A DNA stretch of 64,000 bases from a virus. A program made the translations under genes and the position numbers. The stretch lies in IMG/VR virus record IMGVR_UViG_3300032323_001417, positions 37,665-101,664 of that record; one strand, given 5' to 3'. The notes under the pieces were generated by a model. That model was not told where the DNA came from and did not search any database. It saw nothing but the letters and a program-made list of their open reading frames with translations. Below, in pieces: positions 47,602 through 55,561 of this stretch; the stretch's first letter is position 1; each line of letters starts with the position of its first letter.

Positions 47602-47869
47602 TGAAAAAGCTTTATGCCTTAATATGGATACAAATCTTTTCTTTGATCAATATGAAGAAAATCCAGAAGTTTCAAAAAAAGTAGATCTCTTGTGTATAAA
47701 GTGTCCAGCACAAAGACAGTGCTTAGCATATGGCGTAAGTAATGCTGAGTGGGGTGTTTGGGGTGGCGTTTATTTAGAGGGCGGAAAAATATCTAAAGAA
47801 TTTAATAGTCATAAAGAAAAAACTGACTGGTTTAGTGTTTGGTCTGGAATCACTATGGAGACTAAGTAA
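47588..47869 (+). CDS. WhiB-family transcription regulator
   Basis: 93 residues. Four Cys: one near residue 10 (ALCLNMD), then LCIKCPAQRQCLAYG (CxxC...C), which bind [4Fe-4S], followed by the WhiB turn GVWGGVYL (~53-60). The C-terminal basic DNA-binding part is short. WhiB proteins are restricted to Actinobacteria and their phages, where they interact with SigA; the phage copy could redirect host transcription (for example WhiB-TM4-type repression of host whiB2). Confidence 0.88.
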   Translation: MYKFDEKALCLNMDTNLFFDQYEENPEVSKKVDLLCIKCPAQRQCLAYGVSNAEWGVWGGVYLEGGKISKEFNSHKEKTDWFSVWSGITMETK

Positions 47870-48123
47870 TGTATACAGATAAGATGAGACATGCTGTTAG
47901 ATCTGTAAAGCCCCCAAAAGATTTTCAAATATCAATTGCAGACTATGATCATTTTCTTGCTATCCAATTTTATGAAAGTCATTGGAGGCATTTAAATGAT
48001 AATGAAAGGCTTCGTTGTATACAGTATATGACGAAAGTAAAAAATATCTTAGAGTCGTTAGGTGCGAATGTCTCACTTGACCCAATTCTAGATATCAAGT
48101 ATAATGATGAAAGACAGCTATAA
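47869..48123 (+). CDS. Hypothetical protein
   Basis: 84 residues, ATG sharing a base with the whiB stop. Helical (ADYDHFLAIQFYESHWRHLNDNERLRCIQYMTKVKNIL). Unknown; position suggests operon with whiB and ssb. Confidence 0.6.
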   Translation: MYTDKMRHAVRSVKPPKDFQISIADYDHFLAIQFYESHWRHLNDNERLRCIQYMTKVKNILESLGANVSLDPILDIKYNDERQL

Positions 48124-48132
48124 GGAGTAAAA

Positions 48133-48543
48133 ATGGCTACAACAATTACGGTAATAGGAAACCTGGTTAAAGATCCAGAAAAGAAGGATCTTGGCTCAGG
48201 TAAAGTTCTTGCAAAGCTTCGTCTTGCAAGTACAGAAAGATTCCAAGATTCTGATGGAACTTGGAAAGATGGAGACACGGCATTTTATGATGTTGTATGT
48301 TGGAGAACTCTGGCAGAAAATGTCTCATCAAATCTTTCAAAAGGAAATAAAGTAATCGTTCATGGTAAGTTAAAGTATCGTGAATTTGATAGAAAAGACG
48401 GAACTAAGGGCAATGCCTTTGAAATTGATGCAACTGATGTTGGTCCATCACTATCAATTAAGTCTGGAACATTTAATAAGACTAGCAATGTTTCAAACTC
48501 AACAGTTTCAGTTGGAGCAGAAGAGCCTGATCCCTGGGCTTAG
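48133..48543 (+). CDS. ssb: Single-stranded DNA-binding protein
   Basis: 136 residues, classical bacterial SSB OB fold: TTITVIGNLVKDPEKK, LAKLRLAST, DTAFYDVVCWRTLAENV, KGNKVIVHGKLKYREFDRKDG. A short flexible tail ends EEPDPWA, a weak version of the acidic Asp-Asp-x-Pro-Phe tip that binds replication partners. It has an SD (GGAG) and a following hairpin. Protects single strands in phage replication alongside the putative second SSB at 31854. Confidence 0.9.
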   Translation: MATTITVIGNLVKDPEKKDLGSGKVLAKLRLASTERFQDSDGTWKDGDTAFYDVVCWRTLAENVSSNLSKGNKVIVHGKLKYREFDRKDGTKGNAFEIDATDVGPSLSIKSGTFNKTSNVSNSTVSVGAEEPDPWA

Positions 48544-48547
48544 TTGG

Positions 48548-48570
48548 ATGTCCCCCCGAAAGGGGGGCAT
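48548..48570 (+). terminator. GC-rich stem-loop after ssb
   Basis: CCCCCC (48552-48557), GAAA tetraloop, GGGGGG (48562-48567) with ATG/CAT extension and one bulge, then TTT. Acts as terminator for ssb; the next promoter follows 10 nt later. Confidence 0.8.
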
Positions 48571-48576
48571 TTCATC

Positions 48577-48605
48577 TTGACAAAATACAAAAAGTTTGGT
48601 AAAGT
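48577..48605 (+). promoter_or_regulatory. Promoter, leaderless start of 48612 gene
   Basis: TTGACA (48577-48582), 17 nt, TAAAGT (48600-48605), 6 nt, ATG (48612). No Shine-Dalgarno is possible in such a short leader. Confidence 0.7.
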
Positions 48606-48611
48606 ATATTA

Positions 48612-48785
48612 ATGCCAGTATATTTATACGCATGTGAAAAATGCGAAGATAGTAAAGAATTAGTTAAGGGAATGAATGACCCTGACCCAGAGATTTGCCC
48701 AGATTGTGGAAGCACGATTAAAAGAGTTTTTGGTGTAGGTGGAATTCAATTCAAAGGTAAAGGATTTTATAGCACAGGTGGCTAG
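48612..48785 (+). CDS. FmdB-type small zinc ribbon protein
   Basis: 57 residues. CEKC (8-11) and CPDCG (29-33) form a zinc ribbon, followed by GVGGIQFKGKGFYSTGG, the hallmark end of FmdB-family putative regulatory proteins, which actinobacteria and their phages often carry. It starts at an ATG 6 nt after a -10 box and is probably translated from a leaderless mRNA. Confidence 0.75.
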   Translation: MPVYLYACEKCEDSKELVKGMNDPDPEICPDCGSTIKRVFGVGGIQFKGKGFYSTGG

Positions 48786-48796
48786 TAGGAGAAAAA

Positions 48797-49048
48797 ATGT
48801 CTAAAAATGAAATGTTAGTTAATGAAAAACAATATCGTGCAGTTATAACAAAGGTTAAAGGTGGCTGGAAAGCATCTGTTCAAGTTAGACTTGGAATTAA
48901 CGAATGGAAAAAAGTTACATGTGGTCTAAAGGGATTAGTATTTCCGTCAAATGTTGCTGCTGAAAATGTAGCAAGACTTAAAATGAAAGAGCAAATTAGT
49001 CTTGACAAGAATGATAGAGACGAATCATATGTTATCTACCCTAAATAA
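48797..49048 (+). CDS. Hypothetical protein
   Basis: 83 residues with SD AGGAG. Basic and strand-rich (YRAVITKVKGGWKASVQVRLG...), perhaps a small nucleic-acid-binding fold. Unknown function. Confidence 0.65.
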   Translation: MSKNEMLVNEKQYRAVITKVKGGWKASVQVRLGINEWKKVTCGLKGLVFPSNVAAENVARLKMKEQISLDKNDRDESYVIYPK

Positions 49049-49199
49049 AAATAAAGGATTTCAGTATGACTTCTTTTCAGAAGAATGGTCTTTTGAATGC
49101 GGTGCATGTGGCACTGAGCTATATGCTCCTACCAAGAAACATATGGAAGGAAACTTCTGGATCCATACTCACTCCAAAGAATGCATTGGTGGATGGTAA
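49029..49199 (+). CDS. Small zinc-finger protein
   Basis: 56 residues from the ATG at 49029 (other in-frame starts at 49002 and 49011 overlap more deeply with the upstream gene). C-x2-C in CGACG and H-x-H-SKEC near the end form a zinc-binding set. Short, Trp-rich. Shares a base with the next start. Confidence 0.55.
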   Translation: MLSTLNKNKGFQYDFFSEEWSFECGACGTELYAPTKKHMEGNFWIHTHSKECIGGW

Positions 49200-49465
49200 T
49201 GAATAAAGAAGAACTTGAAGAAGCACTTTCCTATATAGATGAAGAAGTTATGGTAATGGATGGTTTTGAAGAAGCATTTATAGGACTGTCCTTAAGATGT
49301 GGTCAGCCAACTCTTGCAACATACTCTTGGCAAAAAATGGTAGATGTTTTAATGGACAGAGATGGTATGGAGTATGAAGAGGCAGTAGAATATATTTCTT
49401 ATAACTGTCTTGGTGCTTGGATGGGTGAACTTACTCCAGTCATAGTATTACCTCTGGAGTTCTAA
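49199..49465 (+). CDS. Hypothetical acidic protein
   Basis: 88 residues from the ATG at 49199 (TAATG overlap), preferred over the upstream start at 49181. Acidic and helical, with EEALSYIDEEVMVMDGFEEAF; contains a predicted helix with YEEAVEYISYN. Unknown. Confidence 0.65.
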   Translation: MNKEELEEALSYIDEEVMVMDGFEEAFIGLSLRCGQPTLATYSWQKMVDVLMDRDGMEYEEAVEYISYNCLGAWMGELTPVIVLPLEF

Positions 49466-49644
49466 TGTCGTTGGTTGCAAAGATTAAAGAAATGTTAAAA
49501 GAATATCAAGAAGAAAATGGAACTCTTGATGATAAAGAATATGAAAAACTATTTGTACACCTATACTTACAGCACGAAGATGAGTATTTAAAACAAAGCG
49601 TTAGTTCTATTAGATCAGACGGAAAAAGTAGGAATTATAGATGA
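49465..49644 (+). CDS. Small helical hypothetical protein
   Basis: 59 residues, ATG overlapping the previous TAA by one base, and its stop overlapping the next ATG (ATGA). Charged helices (VAKIKEMLKEYQEENGTLDDKEYEKLF). Perfect operon packing supports it as real; function unknown. Confidence 0.6.
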   Translation: MSLVAKIKEMLKEYQEENGTLDDKEYEKLFVHLYLQHEDEYLKQSVSSIRSDGKSRNYR

Positions 49645-49922
49645 AAGTTAGAATAAGCAAAAGAGAGTATTCAAACTATATTGAAAAAGATACAGACCTT
49701 GCACTTGCAGCAGACATGGCTATTAAAGTTATAAAGTCAAATCCAATGGTTGTTGGTGAGCCAGTTGCTGAAGTCAGTCCTGGCTGCCCTATGGGATACG
49801 CTAGTCCAAAAGTAATTTTACACTATGATATTATTAGTCCTAGTATGTTTGATAAGTTTAAGATGTTTTTAACAAGAACTTCTTTAAATGATATTGTCAA
49901 AGAAATTAAGGGAGCAGTTTAA
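49641..49922 (+). CDS. Hypothetical protein
   Basis: 93 residues. Mixed, with an N-terminal KVRISKREYSNYIEKD and a middle Gly/Pro stretch (SPGCPMGYASPKV). No domain recognised. Abuts the next start. Confidence 0.6.
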   Translation: MKVRISKREYSNYIEKDTDLALAADMAIKVIKSNPMVVGEPVAEVSPGCPMGYASPKVILHYDIISPSMFDKFKMFLTRTSLNDIVKEIKGAV

Positions 49923-50162
49923 ATGGAATTTGAATTACATCATGAAAAGGATGCTGGACCAATAGTTCGTTGGTTTGCAAACAAGATGCTAAGTTTGTTG
50001 CATAAGGTTGAAAAGCCTTTGTATGACTACGCAGATATGTATACAGCAGTGTGGGACGATTATGAAGAAGATGATTTGTCTACCCCTCATAATCAAATGG
50101 GTTTATTTGATAACCTTGAAACTCTTCCACAGTTTGAACGATTAACAGAAGATTTAATTTAA
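49923..50162 (+). CDS. Hypothetical acidic protein
   Basis: 79 residues starting one base after the previous stop. Histidine- and acid-rich (FELHHEKDAGPIVRWF ... WDDYEEDDLSTPHNQ), short helix near the start. Unknown; shares a base with the next gene. Confidence 0.6.
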   Translation: MEFELHHEKDAGPIVRWFANKMLSLLHKVEKPLYDYADMYTAVWDDYEEDDLSTPHNQMGLFDNLETLPQFERLTEDLI

Positions 50163-50359
50163 TGTGTGATGATATTTATTATTATAAAGATCAAGTAAGA
50201 GAACTTCAAGCTATTAATAGTTTTGTTAAAAACAATACTTTACTTTCTGTCCAAAATAGGATACAATATGTTAAAGATGAACGAGAAAAATTAGGTCTGC
50301 CATTAAGCGGTATAGAGATGGCTCTTGAAATAGTTAGGACAATGTTAAATGAAAAATAA
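50162..50359 (+). CDS. Small helical hypothetical protein
   Basis: 65 residues, ATG on the A of the previous TAA. Contains DQVRELQAINSFVKNN and EREKLGLPLSGIEMALEIV, probably two helices. Unknown function. Confidence 0.6.
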   Translation: MCDDIYYYKDQVRELQAINSFVKNNTLLSVQNRIQYVKDEREKLGLPLSGIEMALEIVRTMLNEK

Positions 50360-50600
50360 AGAAATAAAAAAAGATAAAAATATTATTTATAAAGAAGTAA
50401 AAGATGATAGAACAATAGTTTATGAAAGTAAAATGTATACTGTAGATGAATTTGTATCCAAGTATTCCCACGCACTAGCCTCTTACTTACTTAGTAGGCA
50501 GCTTGGAGACAAGAGTAAAAAGTCTCACATTGTTGATCTTGCGGTAGAAAATGCTTCTTTTGCAGAATCCCTTTATATTGGAATGGATAGTTTTAGTTGA
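50349..50600 (+). CDS. Hypothetical protein
   Basis: 83 residues, overlapping the previous gene by 11 nt. Lysine-rich start (MKNKEIKKDKNIIYKEVKDD) then a helical segment (EFVSKYSHALASYLLSRQL). Unknown; coupled with the next gene (TGATG). Confidence 0.6.
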   Translation: MKNKEIKKDKNIIYKEVKDDRTIVYESKMYTVDEFVSKYSHALASYLLSRQLGDKSKKSHIVDLAVENASFAESLYIGMDSFS

Positions 50601-50743
50601 TGTTTTTAACAAAAATGATTAAGTTTGCAGAAAAAATTGGCATGGATGTAGATGAACTTATGGAAATGACGGTTCTAGATGCCATAATGAAAATAGAAGA
50701 AACTAGAGACATGTGGGCAGATTTAAGAAAAGAAATCGGATAG
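50600..50743 (+). CDS. Small hypothetical protein upstream of ftsZ
   Basis: 47 residues, start on the A of the previous TGA. Helical and acidic (KIGMDVDELMEMTVLDAIMKIEETRDMW). Its stop is 22 nt before the FtsZ-like GTG, with a -10 box between. Unknown. Confidence 0.55.
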   Translation: MFLTKMIKFAEKIGMDVDELMEMTVLDAIMKIEETRDMWADLRKEIG

Positions 50744-50752
50744 TCTTTAAGG

Positions 50753-50758
50753 TATAAT
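50753..50758 (+). promoter_or_regulatory. -10 box, leaderless start of ftsZ-like gene
   Basis: TATAAT, then 6 nt and GTG at 50765. No Shine-Dalgarno sequence is available, so ftsZ is probably read from a leaderless mRNA. No -35 match was found. Confidence 0.5.
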
Positions 50759-50764
50759 TAAATA

Positions 50765-51700
50765 GTGAGTTCTCTAATAGATATAAAAGTAGTTGGTTGT
50801 GGTGGCGGTGGAATAAACGCTGTAGATAGCATGATCTTGTCTGGACTATCTGGAGTTGAATTTATTGCAGTCAATACTGACGTTCAAGCATTAATGCCAA
50901 GTTTGGCAGATGTTAAAATTGATATTGGAAGAGATAGAACTGGTGGTCTTGGTGCTGGAGCAGATCCAAATATTGGAAGACTTTCAGCAAAAGATAGCAT
51001 AAATGAAATTTCTGAAGTTGTTACAGGAGCAGATGTTGTTTTTGTTACTGCTGGAATGGGGGGCGGAACTGGAACTGGGTCTGCACCGATTGTTGCCAAC
51101 TGTGCTAAAAAGGCTGGAGCCCTCACTGTAGGCGTTGTAACTACCCCATTTGGGTTTGAGGGCAAGAAGCGTATGAATAATGCCTTAGAGGGAATTAATA
51201 ATTTTAGTAAGGAAGTTGACACACTAATTGTTATTCCAAATGAGAATCTTATTTCTATGCTTGATCCAGATATTTCTATGGAAGAAGCCTTTAAAGAAGC
51301 TGACGATGTTTTATTAAAAGCTGTAGCAGGAGTGTCAGATTTAATTACAACCCCTGGTCAAATCAACATTGACTTTGCAGATATAAAAAGAGTTATGAAA
51401 AATGCTGGAGCAGCCTTTATGGGGATTGGGTATGCAGATGGCGAGGATCGTGCAGATGTTGCAGGTAATAAAGCAATAACAAGTCCAATTTTAGACGTAA
51501 ATCTTAATGGTGCAACTGGAGTTTTAATTTCAATTGCGTCATCTGGACAAATTAAAATGCAAGAAGTTAATAAGATCGCATCACTTGTTTCTGAAAAAGC
51601 TCATGAAGACGCTGACATTATATTTGGAACAGTCTTGGATGAAGATCTTGAGGATGGTATTTTAGTAACTGTTATAGCGACAGGCTTTATAAATGAATGA
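50765..51700 (+). CDS. ftsZ: Bacterial-type FtsZ homologue lacking C-terminal tail
   Basis: 311 residues (cellular FtsZ ~380-400). GTPase: GCGGGGINAVD (11-21), tubulin signature GMGGGTGTG (97-105), TTPFGFEGKKR (~126-136), and the T7 catalytic loop NIDFAD (201-206) that completes the GTP site of the adjacent subunit. The C-terminal subdomain is present to ...VIATGFINE, but the flexible linker and conserved C-terminal peptide that recruit ZipA/FtsA/SepF are absent. It is bacterial FtsZ, not the PhuZ type. Likely polymerises and may interfere with or steer host division; alternatively organises replication. Confidence 0.92.
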   Translation: MSSLIDIKVVGCGGGGINAVDSMILSGLSGVEFIAVNTDVQALMPSLADVKIDIGRDRTGGLGAGADPNIGRLSAKDSINEISEVVTGADVVFVTAGMGGGTGTGSAPIVANCAKKAGALTVGVVTTPFGFEGKKRMNNALEGINNFSKEVDTLIVIPNENLISMLDPDISMEEAFKEADDVLLKAVAGVSDLITTPGQINIDFADIKRVMKNAGAAFMGIGYADGEDRADVAGNKAITSPILDVNLNGATGVLISIASSGQIKMQEVNKIASLVSEKAHEDADIIFGTVLDEDLEDGILVTVIATGFINE

Positions 51701-52340
51701 CATTCAGTGGACCTTTGGAATCATAACTGTATATGAAGATAAGCAAAGGCTTCAAGAGATTATAGAGAGCATTCGTAATCTTAATATTCCAGAGTATGAA
51801 ATATTATTTGTTGGTGGTGGAGATAGCTCTGGCATTGATGGAGAAGATGTTAGAAAGATTGATTTTGATGAATCAGTTAAAGAAAGATGGATTACAAGAA
51901 AAAAGAATATACTTGTAAAAGAAGCTAAATATGACAATATAGTTTTAATGCATGACTATCATATCTTTGATAAAGACTGGTACAAAAACTTTGTTGAGTT
52001 TGGAACTGATTGGGAAATTTGTTCTTGCCCTCAATACTTAATTACTGGATCAAGAAATCCTATGGATTGGTCTCTTTGGGATAAGCCAGGTCATGGTAGA
52101 GCCTGGTCTTTAAACTATGATGACTGGTCTCAAACTCAGCACATGTATATCTCTGGTGGATTCTTTATGGTCAAGCGTCATGTCATGATTGAAGAACCAC
52201 TTGATGAAAGTCGTGGATGGAACGAAGAAGAAGATGTTGAATGGTCTTATAGGGTAAGAGATAAATATGTTATGAAGTGCAATGGTAAAAGTATTGTTAG
52301 ACATAACAAGTGGCATAGACATGCAGGTCCACAAATATGA
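51693..52340 (+). CDS. Glycosyltransferase, GT2/GT-A like
   Basis: 215 residues overlapping ftsZ by 8 nt. N-terminal FGIITVYEDKQRLQEIIESIRNL resembles the nucleotide-sugar fold, then VLMHDYHIFDKDWYKNF (DxH in place of DxD) and GGFFMVKRHVM...WNEEEDVEWSYR (acceptor ED motif near 185), as in family-2 glycosyltransferases. Probably attaches sugars to phage or host glycans. Confidence 0.7.
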   Translation: MNDIQWTFGIITVYEDKQRLQEIIESIRNLNIPEYEILFVGGGDSSGIDGEDVRKIDFDESVKERWITRKKNILVKEAKYDNIVLMHDYHIFDKDWYKNFVEFGTDWEICSCPQYLITGSRNPMDWSLWDKPGHGRAWSLNYDDWSQTQHMYISGGFFMVKRHVMIEEPLDESRGWNEEEDVEWSYRVRDKYVMKCNGKSIVRHNKWHRHAGPQI

Positions 52341-53710
52341 GTAATAAGTTAGTTATATTTGATTTAGATGGTGTGCTAATTGATTCAAAAGATTTACACT
52401 ACAAAGCTCTTAACAATGCATTAGAAAAAGTTGATCCTAAATATAAAATATCATATCAAGAGCATCTGTCAAAATATGATGGTTTAAATACTAAGAAAAA
52501 ACTTTCTATGCTTACTCAAGAAAAAGGGCTGCCACAAGACTCTCATAATAAAGTATGGAAAGATAAGCAAGAAGAAACTTTCTTAATGCTTGAAAATCTT
52601 CCAGTAAATACTAAAGCTATAAATATTATGATGTATCTAAAATCTGAAGGTTGGAAAATTGCCATAGCATCTAATAGTATTAGAGAGACTATTATAAAGT
52701 CTTTGCATGGAATCCAGGTGCTTCATTTAGTAGATTACATTGTTAGCAATGAGGATGTTTGGCATCCAAAGCCACACCCAGAAATGTACTGGAAGTGCAT
52801 GGTGGCATTAGATGCATTTCCAAAAGATACAATAATTATAGAAGACTCTCACATTGGGAGGCAAGGAGCTTTAAATTCTGGAGCAAACCTGTACCCAGTT
52901 AAAGATTCCTATGATCTTAATGATACAATATTCATAGAGTTTATAGAAAAATTTGAAAAGAAAGAGAGAACTGGACAAGTGCCTTGGAAAAATAAAGAGA
53001 TGAATGTCCTTATACCTATGGCTGGTGCAGGTTCAAGATTTTCACAGGCAGGTTATACATTTCCAAAGCCATTGATTGAAGTTCATGGTAAGCCAATGAT
53101 CCAGGTAATTGTTGAAAATCTTAACATTGATGCACACTATATCTTCTTAGTACAAAAAGATCATTATGAAAAATATAATCTTAAGCAACTTCTTAACCTT
53201 ATTGCTCCAGACTGCGACATAGTTATTGTTGATGGAATGACTGAGGGTGCTGCTTGTACAACCTTACTTGCTCAAGAGCTTATCAATAACGAAAAGCCAC
53301 TTCTAATGGCTAACTCTGATCAGTATGTGGAATGGGACTCCAACGAAGCACTGTATGAGTTTGGTGCTAGCAATATAGACGGTGGAATACTTTCGTTTAA
53401 AGCAACTCATCCAAAGTGGTCTTTTGCAAAAGTTGGGGAAGATGGTTTTGTTTCAGAGGTAGCAGAAAAGAGTCCAATTTCTGATAATGCAACAGTTGGT
53501 ATATACTACTGGAAACACGGGTCTGATTACGTTAAGTATGCAAATCAAATGATTGATAAAAACATTAGAACTAATAATGAATTTTATGTTTGCCCAGTGT
53601 TTAATGAAGCCATACAAGATGGGAAAAAAGTTAGGTTAAAAATGATTGATAAGATGTGGGGAATTGGAACCCCTGAAGATTTAAATTACTTTCTGGAGAA
53701 TAATAAATGA
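52337..53710 (+). CDS. HAD phosphatase-sugar nucleotidyltransferase fusion
   Basis: 457 residues. Residues ~1-210: HAD domain with DLDGVL (9-14), ASNS (~113), and PKPHPEMY and DSHIG (~165), beta-phosphoglucomutase-like. Residues ~225-457: nucleotidyltransferase with LIPMAGAGSRFSQAGYTFPKPL (GxGxRF...KPL, nucleotide binding), ANSDQYV (catalytic D) and GIGTPEDLNYF. Would prepare and activate a sugar-phosphate for the glycosyltransferases in this cassette. An uncommon fusion of two consecutive steps. Confidence 0.82.
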   Translation: MSNKLVIFDLDGVLIDSKDLHYKALNNALEKVDPKYKISYQEHLSKYDGLNTKKKLSMLTQEKGLPQDSHNKVWKDKQEETFLMLENLPVNTKAINIMMYLKSEGWKIAIASNSIRETIIKSLHGIQVLHLVDYIVSNEDVWHPKPHPEMYWKCMVALDAFPKDTIIIEDSHIGRQGALNSGANLYPVKDSYDLNDTIFIEFIEKFEKKERTGQVPWKNKEMNVLIPMAGAGSRFSQAGYTFPKPLIEVHGKPMIQVIVENLNIDAHYIFLVQKDHYEKYNLKQLLNLIAPDCDIVIVDGMTEGAACTTLLAQELINNEKPLLMANSDQYVEWDSNEALYEFGASNIDGGILSFKATHPKWSFAKVGEDGFVSEVAEKSPISDNATVGIYYWKHGSDYVKYANQMIDKNIRTNNEFYVCPVFNEAIQDGKKVRLKMIDKMWGIGTPEDLNYFLENNK

Positions 53711-54306
53711 AAACTATTGTTGAAGTAGGGGCAAACTATGGTCACGATACTGCAAGGTTTGTTCAAGATAAAAATAACAATGTATGGGCTTTTGAACCAA
53801 CTCCAGAATTAGTTGAACATTTAAATGATAAATTTAAAAATGATAGTAACTTTAATCTTATAGATAAAGCTGTTGATATTGAAGAGGGAGAAAAAATATT
53901 TAATATAGCAGGTGGTGGAGACTGGGGATGTTCTTCACTTTACGAATTTGCTCCAGATATACATGAGAAATGGGAAGGTAGACCAGATTTCAATACTACT
54001 CATAAGGTTACTGTGCAAACAATAAGACTTGATTCTTTTATTGATGAAAACAATATTGACTCAATTGATTACTTGTGGGTTGATGCTCAGGGAAATGACT
54101 TCAGAGTTTTAAAAAGTCTTGGGGAAAAAATTTCAATTGTAAAAGAAGGAAAGTGTGAAGGAGCTTACACAGTGGACCTATATGTTAATACTGAAAATAA
54201 TGTAAGTGACATATGTGAATGGTTGACAAGTAAAGGATTTGAGTGTAAAATAGTTCCAGACAATGTTGGCAAAGAAGCAGATGTTCATTTTAGGAGAGTA
54301 ACATGA
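53707..54306 (+). CDS. FkbM-family methyltransferase
   Basis: 199 residues. Rossmann start TIVEVGANYGHDTARFVQDK (SAM-binding), FEPTPELVEHL, LDSFIDENNIDSIDYLWVDAQGND, characteristic of FkbM enzymes that methylate sugars. Overlaps neighbours by ATGA, so it belongs to the cassette. Probably modifies a glycan to change recognition. Confidence 0.85.
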   Translation: MKTIVEVGANYGHDTARFVQDKNNNVWAFEPTPELVEHLNDKFKNDSNFNLIDKAVDIEEGEKIFNIAGGGDWGCSSLYEFAPDIHEKWEGRPDFNTTHKVTVQTIRLDSFIDENNIDSIDYLWVDAQGNDFRVLKSLGEKISIVKEGKCEGAYTVDLYVNTENNVSDICEWLTSKGFECKIVPDNVGKEADVHFRRVT

Positions 54307-54764
54307 TTTATATATCCCACCGTGGAAATTTAACTGGAAAGCATCATGAGCTTGAAAATAGTCCTGTTTATATTTATCAAGCTATAGATAGAGGTTTTGA
54401 TGTAGAAGTAGATCTTCGTCACAAAGATGGACAGATATTTTTAGGTCATGAAAAACCACAGTATTTAATAGATGATAATTTTATTGATGACTGTAGAGAA
54501 AGTTTGTGGGTTCACTGCAAAGATAAAGAGTCTTTAAAGTACGCTCTTGATGAAAACTTGAACTGTTTTTTTCACAAGGCAGACGACTATACTTTAACTA
54601 GCAAGGGATATGTTTGGGCATTTCCAGGAGTTGCTAAAGCAAACTCAAACACAATTGCAGTTCTCCCAGAACTATTTAGAACTGTAGAAGAAATGAAAGA
54701 TTTAGACTATCATGGCTACTGCTCTGATGTGATTGAATATATAAGAAGTAGTCACAATGTTTAA
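54303..54764 (+). CDS. Glycerophosphodiester phosphodiesterase-like (PLC-like fold) protein
   Basis: 153 residues, half of usual GDPD length. YISHRGNL (His-Arg), then GFDVEVDLRHKDGQIFLGHE (E-x-D and H) are the catalytic residues of the GDPD family; the rest of the barrel is short. May hydrolyse glycerophospholipid or teichoic-like linkages, or act in glycan editing. Overlaps both neighbours. Confidence 0.7.
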   Translation: MIYISHRGNLTGKHHELENSPVYIYQAIDRGFDVEVDLRHKDGQIFLGHEKPQYLIDDNFIDDCRESLWVHCKDKESLKYALDENLNCFFHKADDYTLTSKGYVWAFPGVAKANSNTIAVLPELFRTVEEMKDLDYHGYCSDVIEYIRSSHNV

Positions 54765-55554
54765 AGAGATAGATTATAACAAACACTTTGTTATTGGTAC
54801 ACCGCTTGTAGGATGGAAAGCAGACATGGGTGAAGAAATGTCTTGGCTGGAAAACTCAAAACAAATAATTGAAAAATTCCCGAATGCAAAATTCTTCACT
54901 GCTCTAGAACTTGACAGCAGAGGCTTAGAGCCTTTTCAAAGAGTTCTAGAAAGCTTAAAGCAAATTAATGGAGACTTCTGGACATATACAATAAACGATA
55001 TGGAAAGCAGGGTAACCTCAGGAAATAGATGGATAAGAATTGAAACTGGTAGAAATTTAATTAGAGAGTTCGCACAAAGAGTTCGTGTAACTTCTGGACA
55101 TCACTGGGGAGAGGATTGTACAGAAGAAAATTTTGGAGTCATAAATTATGATGCAATCTTGTATGTTGATTCAGACATAGTAGTAACTGCAGAACTTATT
55201 GAGAAATTGTTTGAAGTTGATCATCCAATTGTCAGTGCAGATGTTCCAGCGTATGGACTAACAGGAAAGGTTGTTTCGGATAATCCAAGAATTGAAGAGC
55301 ACTGGAATACTGCAGGGATGCTTTTAGTAAACTCTCCTGCATTTTATGACCTTCCCTGGTATCATAATTCATATCTTAATTTAAGTGATGATCCAACATT
55401 CCAGTCAATGGCTGAAAGATTGCACAGAAGAGTTGGTGCTGAAGTGTTTGAAGATACATATGGTATGACTTGGGTAAGAAAAGATATAAAGGCAGATCAT
55501 AAAGGTCAGCTTCTTGCCGTTGAAAATAGAAGAATTCCTCCTAGAGATCTATAG
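54757..55554 (+). CDS. Glycosyltransferase-like protein (DxD, GT-A fold)
   Basis: 265 residues. Central YVDSDIVV (DSD, near 130-137) is the metal/nucleotide-sugar motif, with GMLLVNSPAFYDLPWY and a further QSMAERLHRR region. Last member of the cassette; the pseudoknot element follows 8 nt after its stop. Confidence 0.68.
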   Translation: MFKEIDYNKHFVIGTPLVGWKADMGEEMSWLENSKQIIEKFPNAKFFTALELDSRGLEPFQRVLESLKQINGDFWTYTINDMESRVTSGNRWIRIETGRNLIREFAQRVRVTSGHHWGEDCTEENFGVINYDAILYVDSDIVVTAELIEKLFEVDHPIVSADVPAYGLTGKVVSDNPRIEEHWNTAGMLLVNSPAFYDLPWYHNSYLNLSDDPTFQSMAERLHRRVGAEVFEDTYGMTWVRKDIKADHKGQLLAVENRRIPPRDL

Positions 55555-55561
55555 ATTTCCT

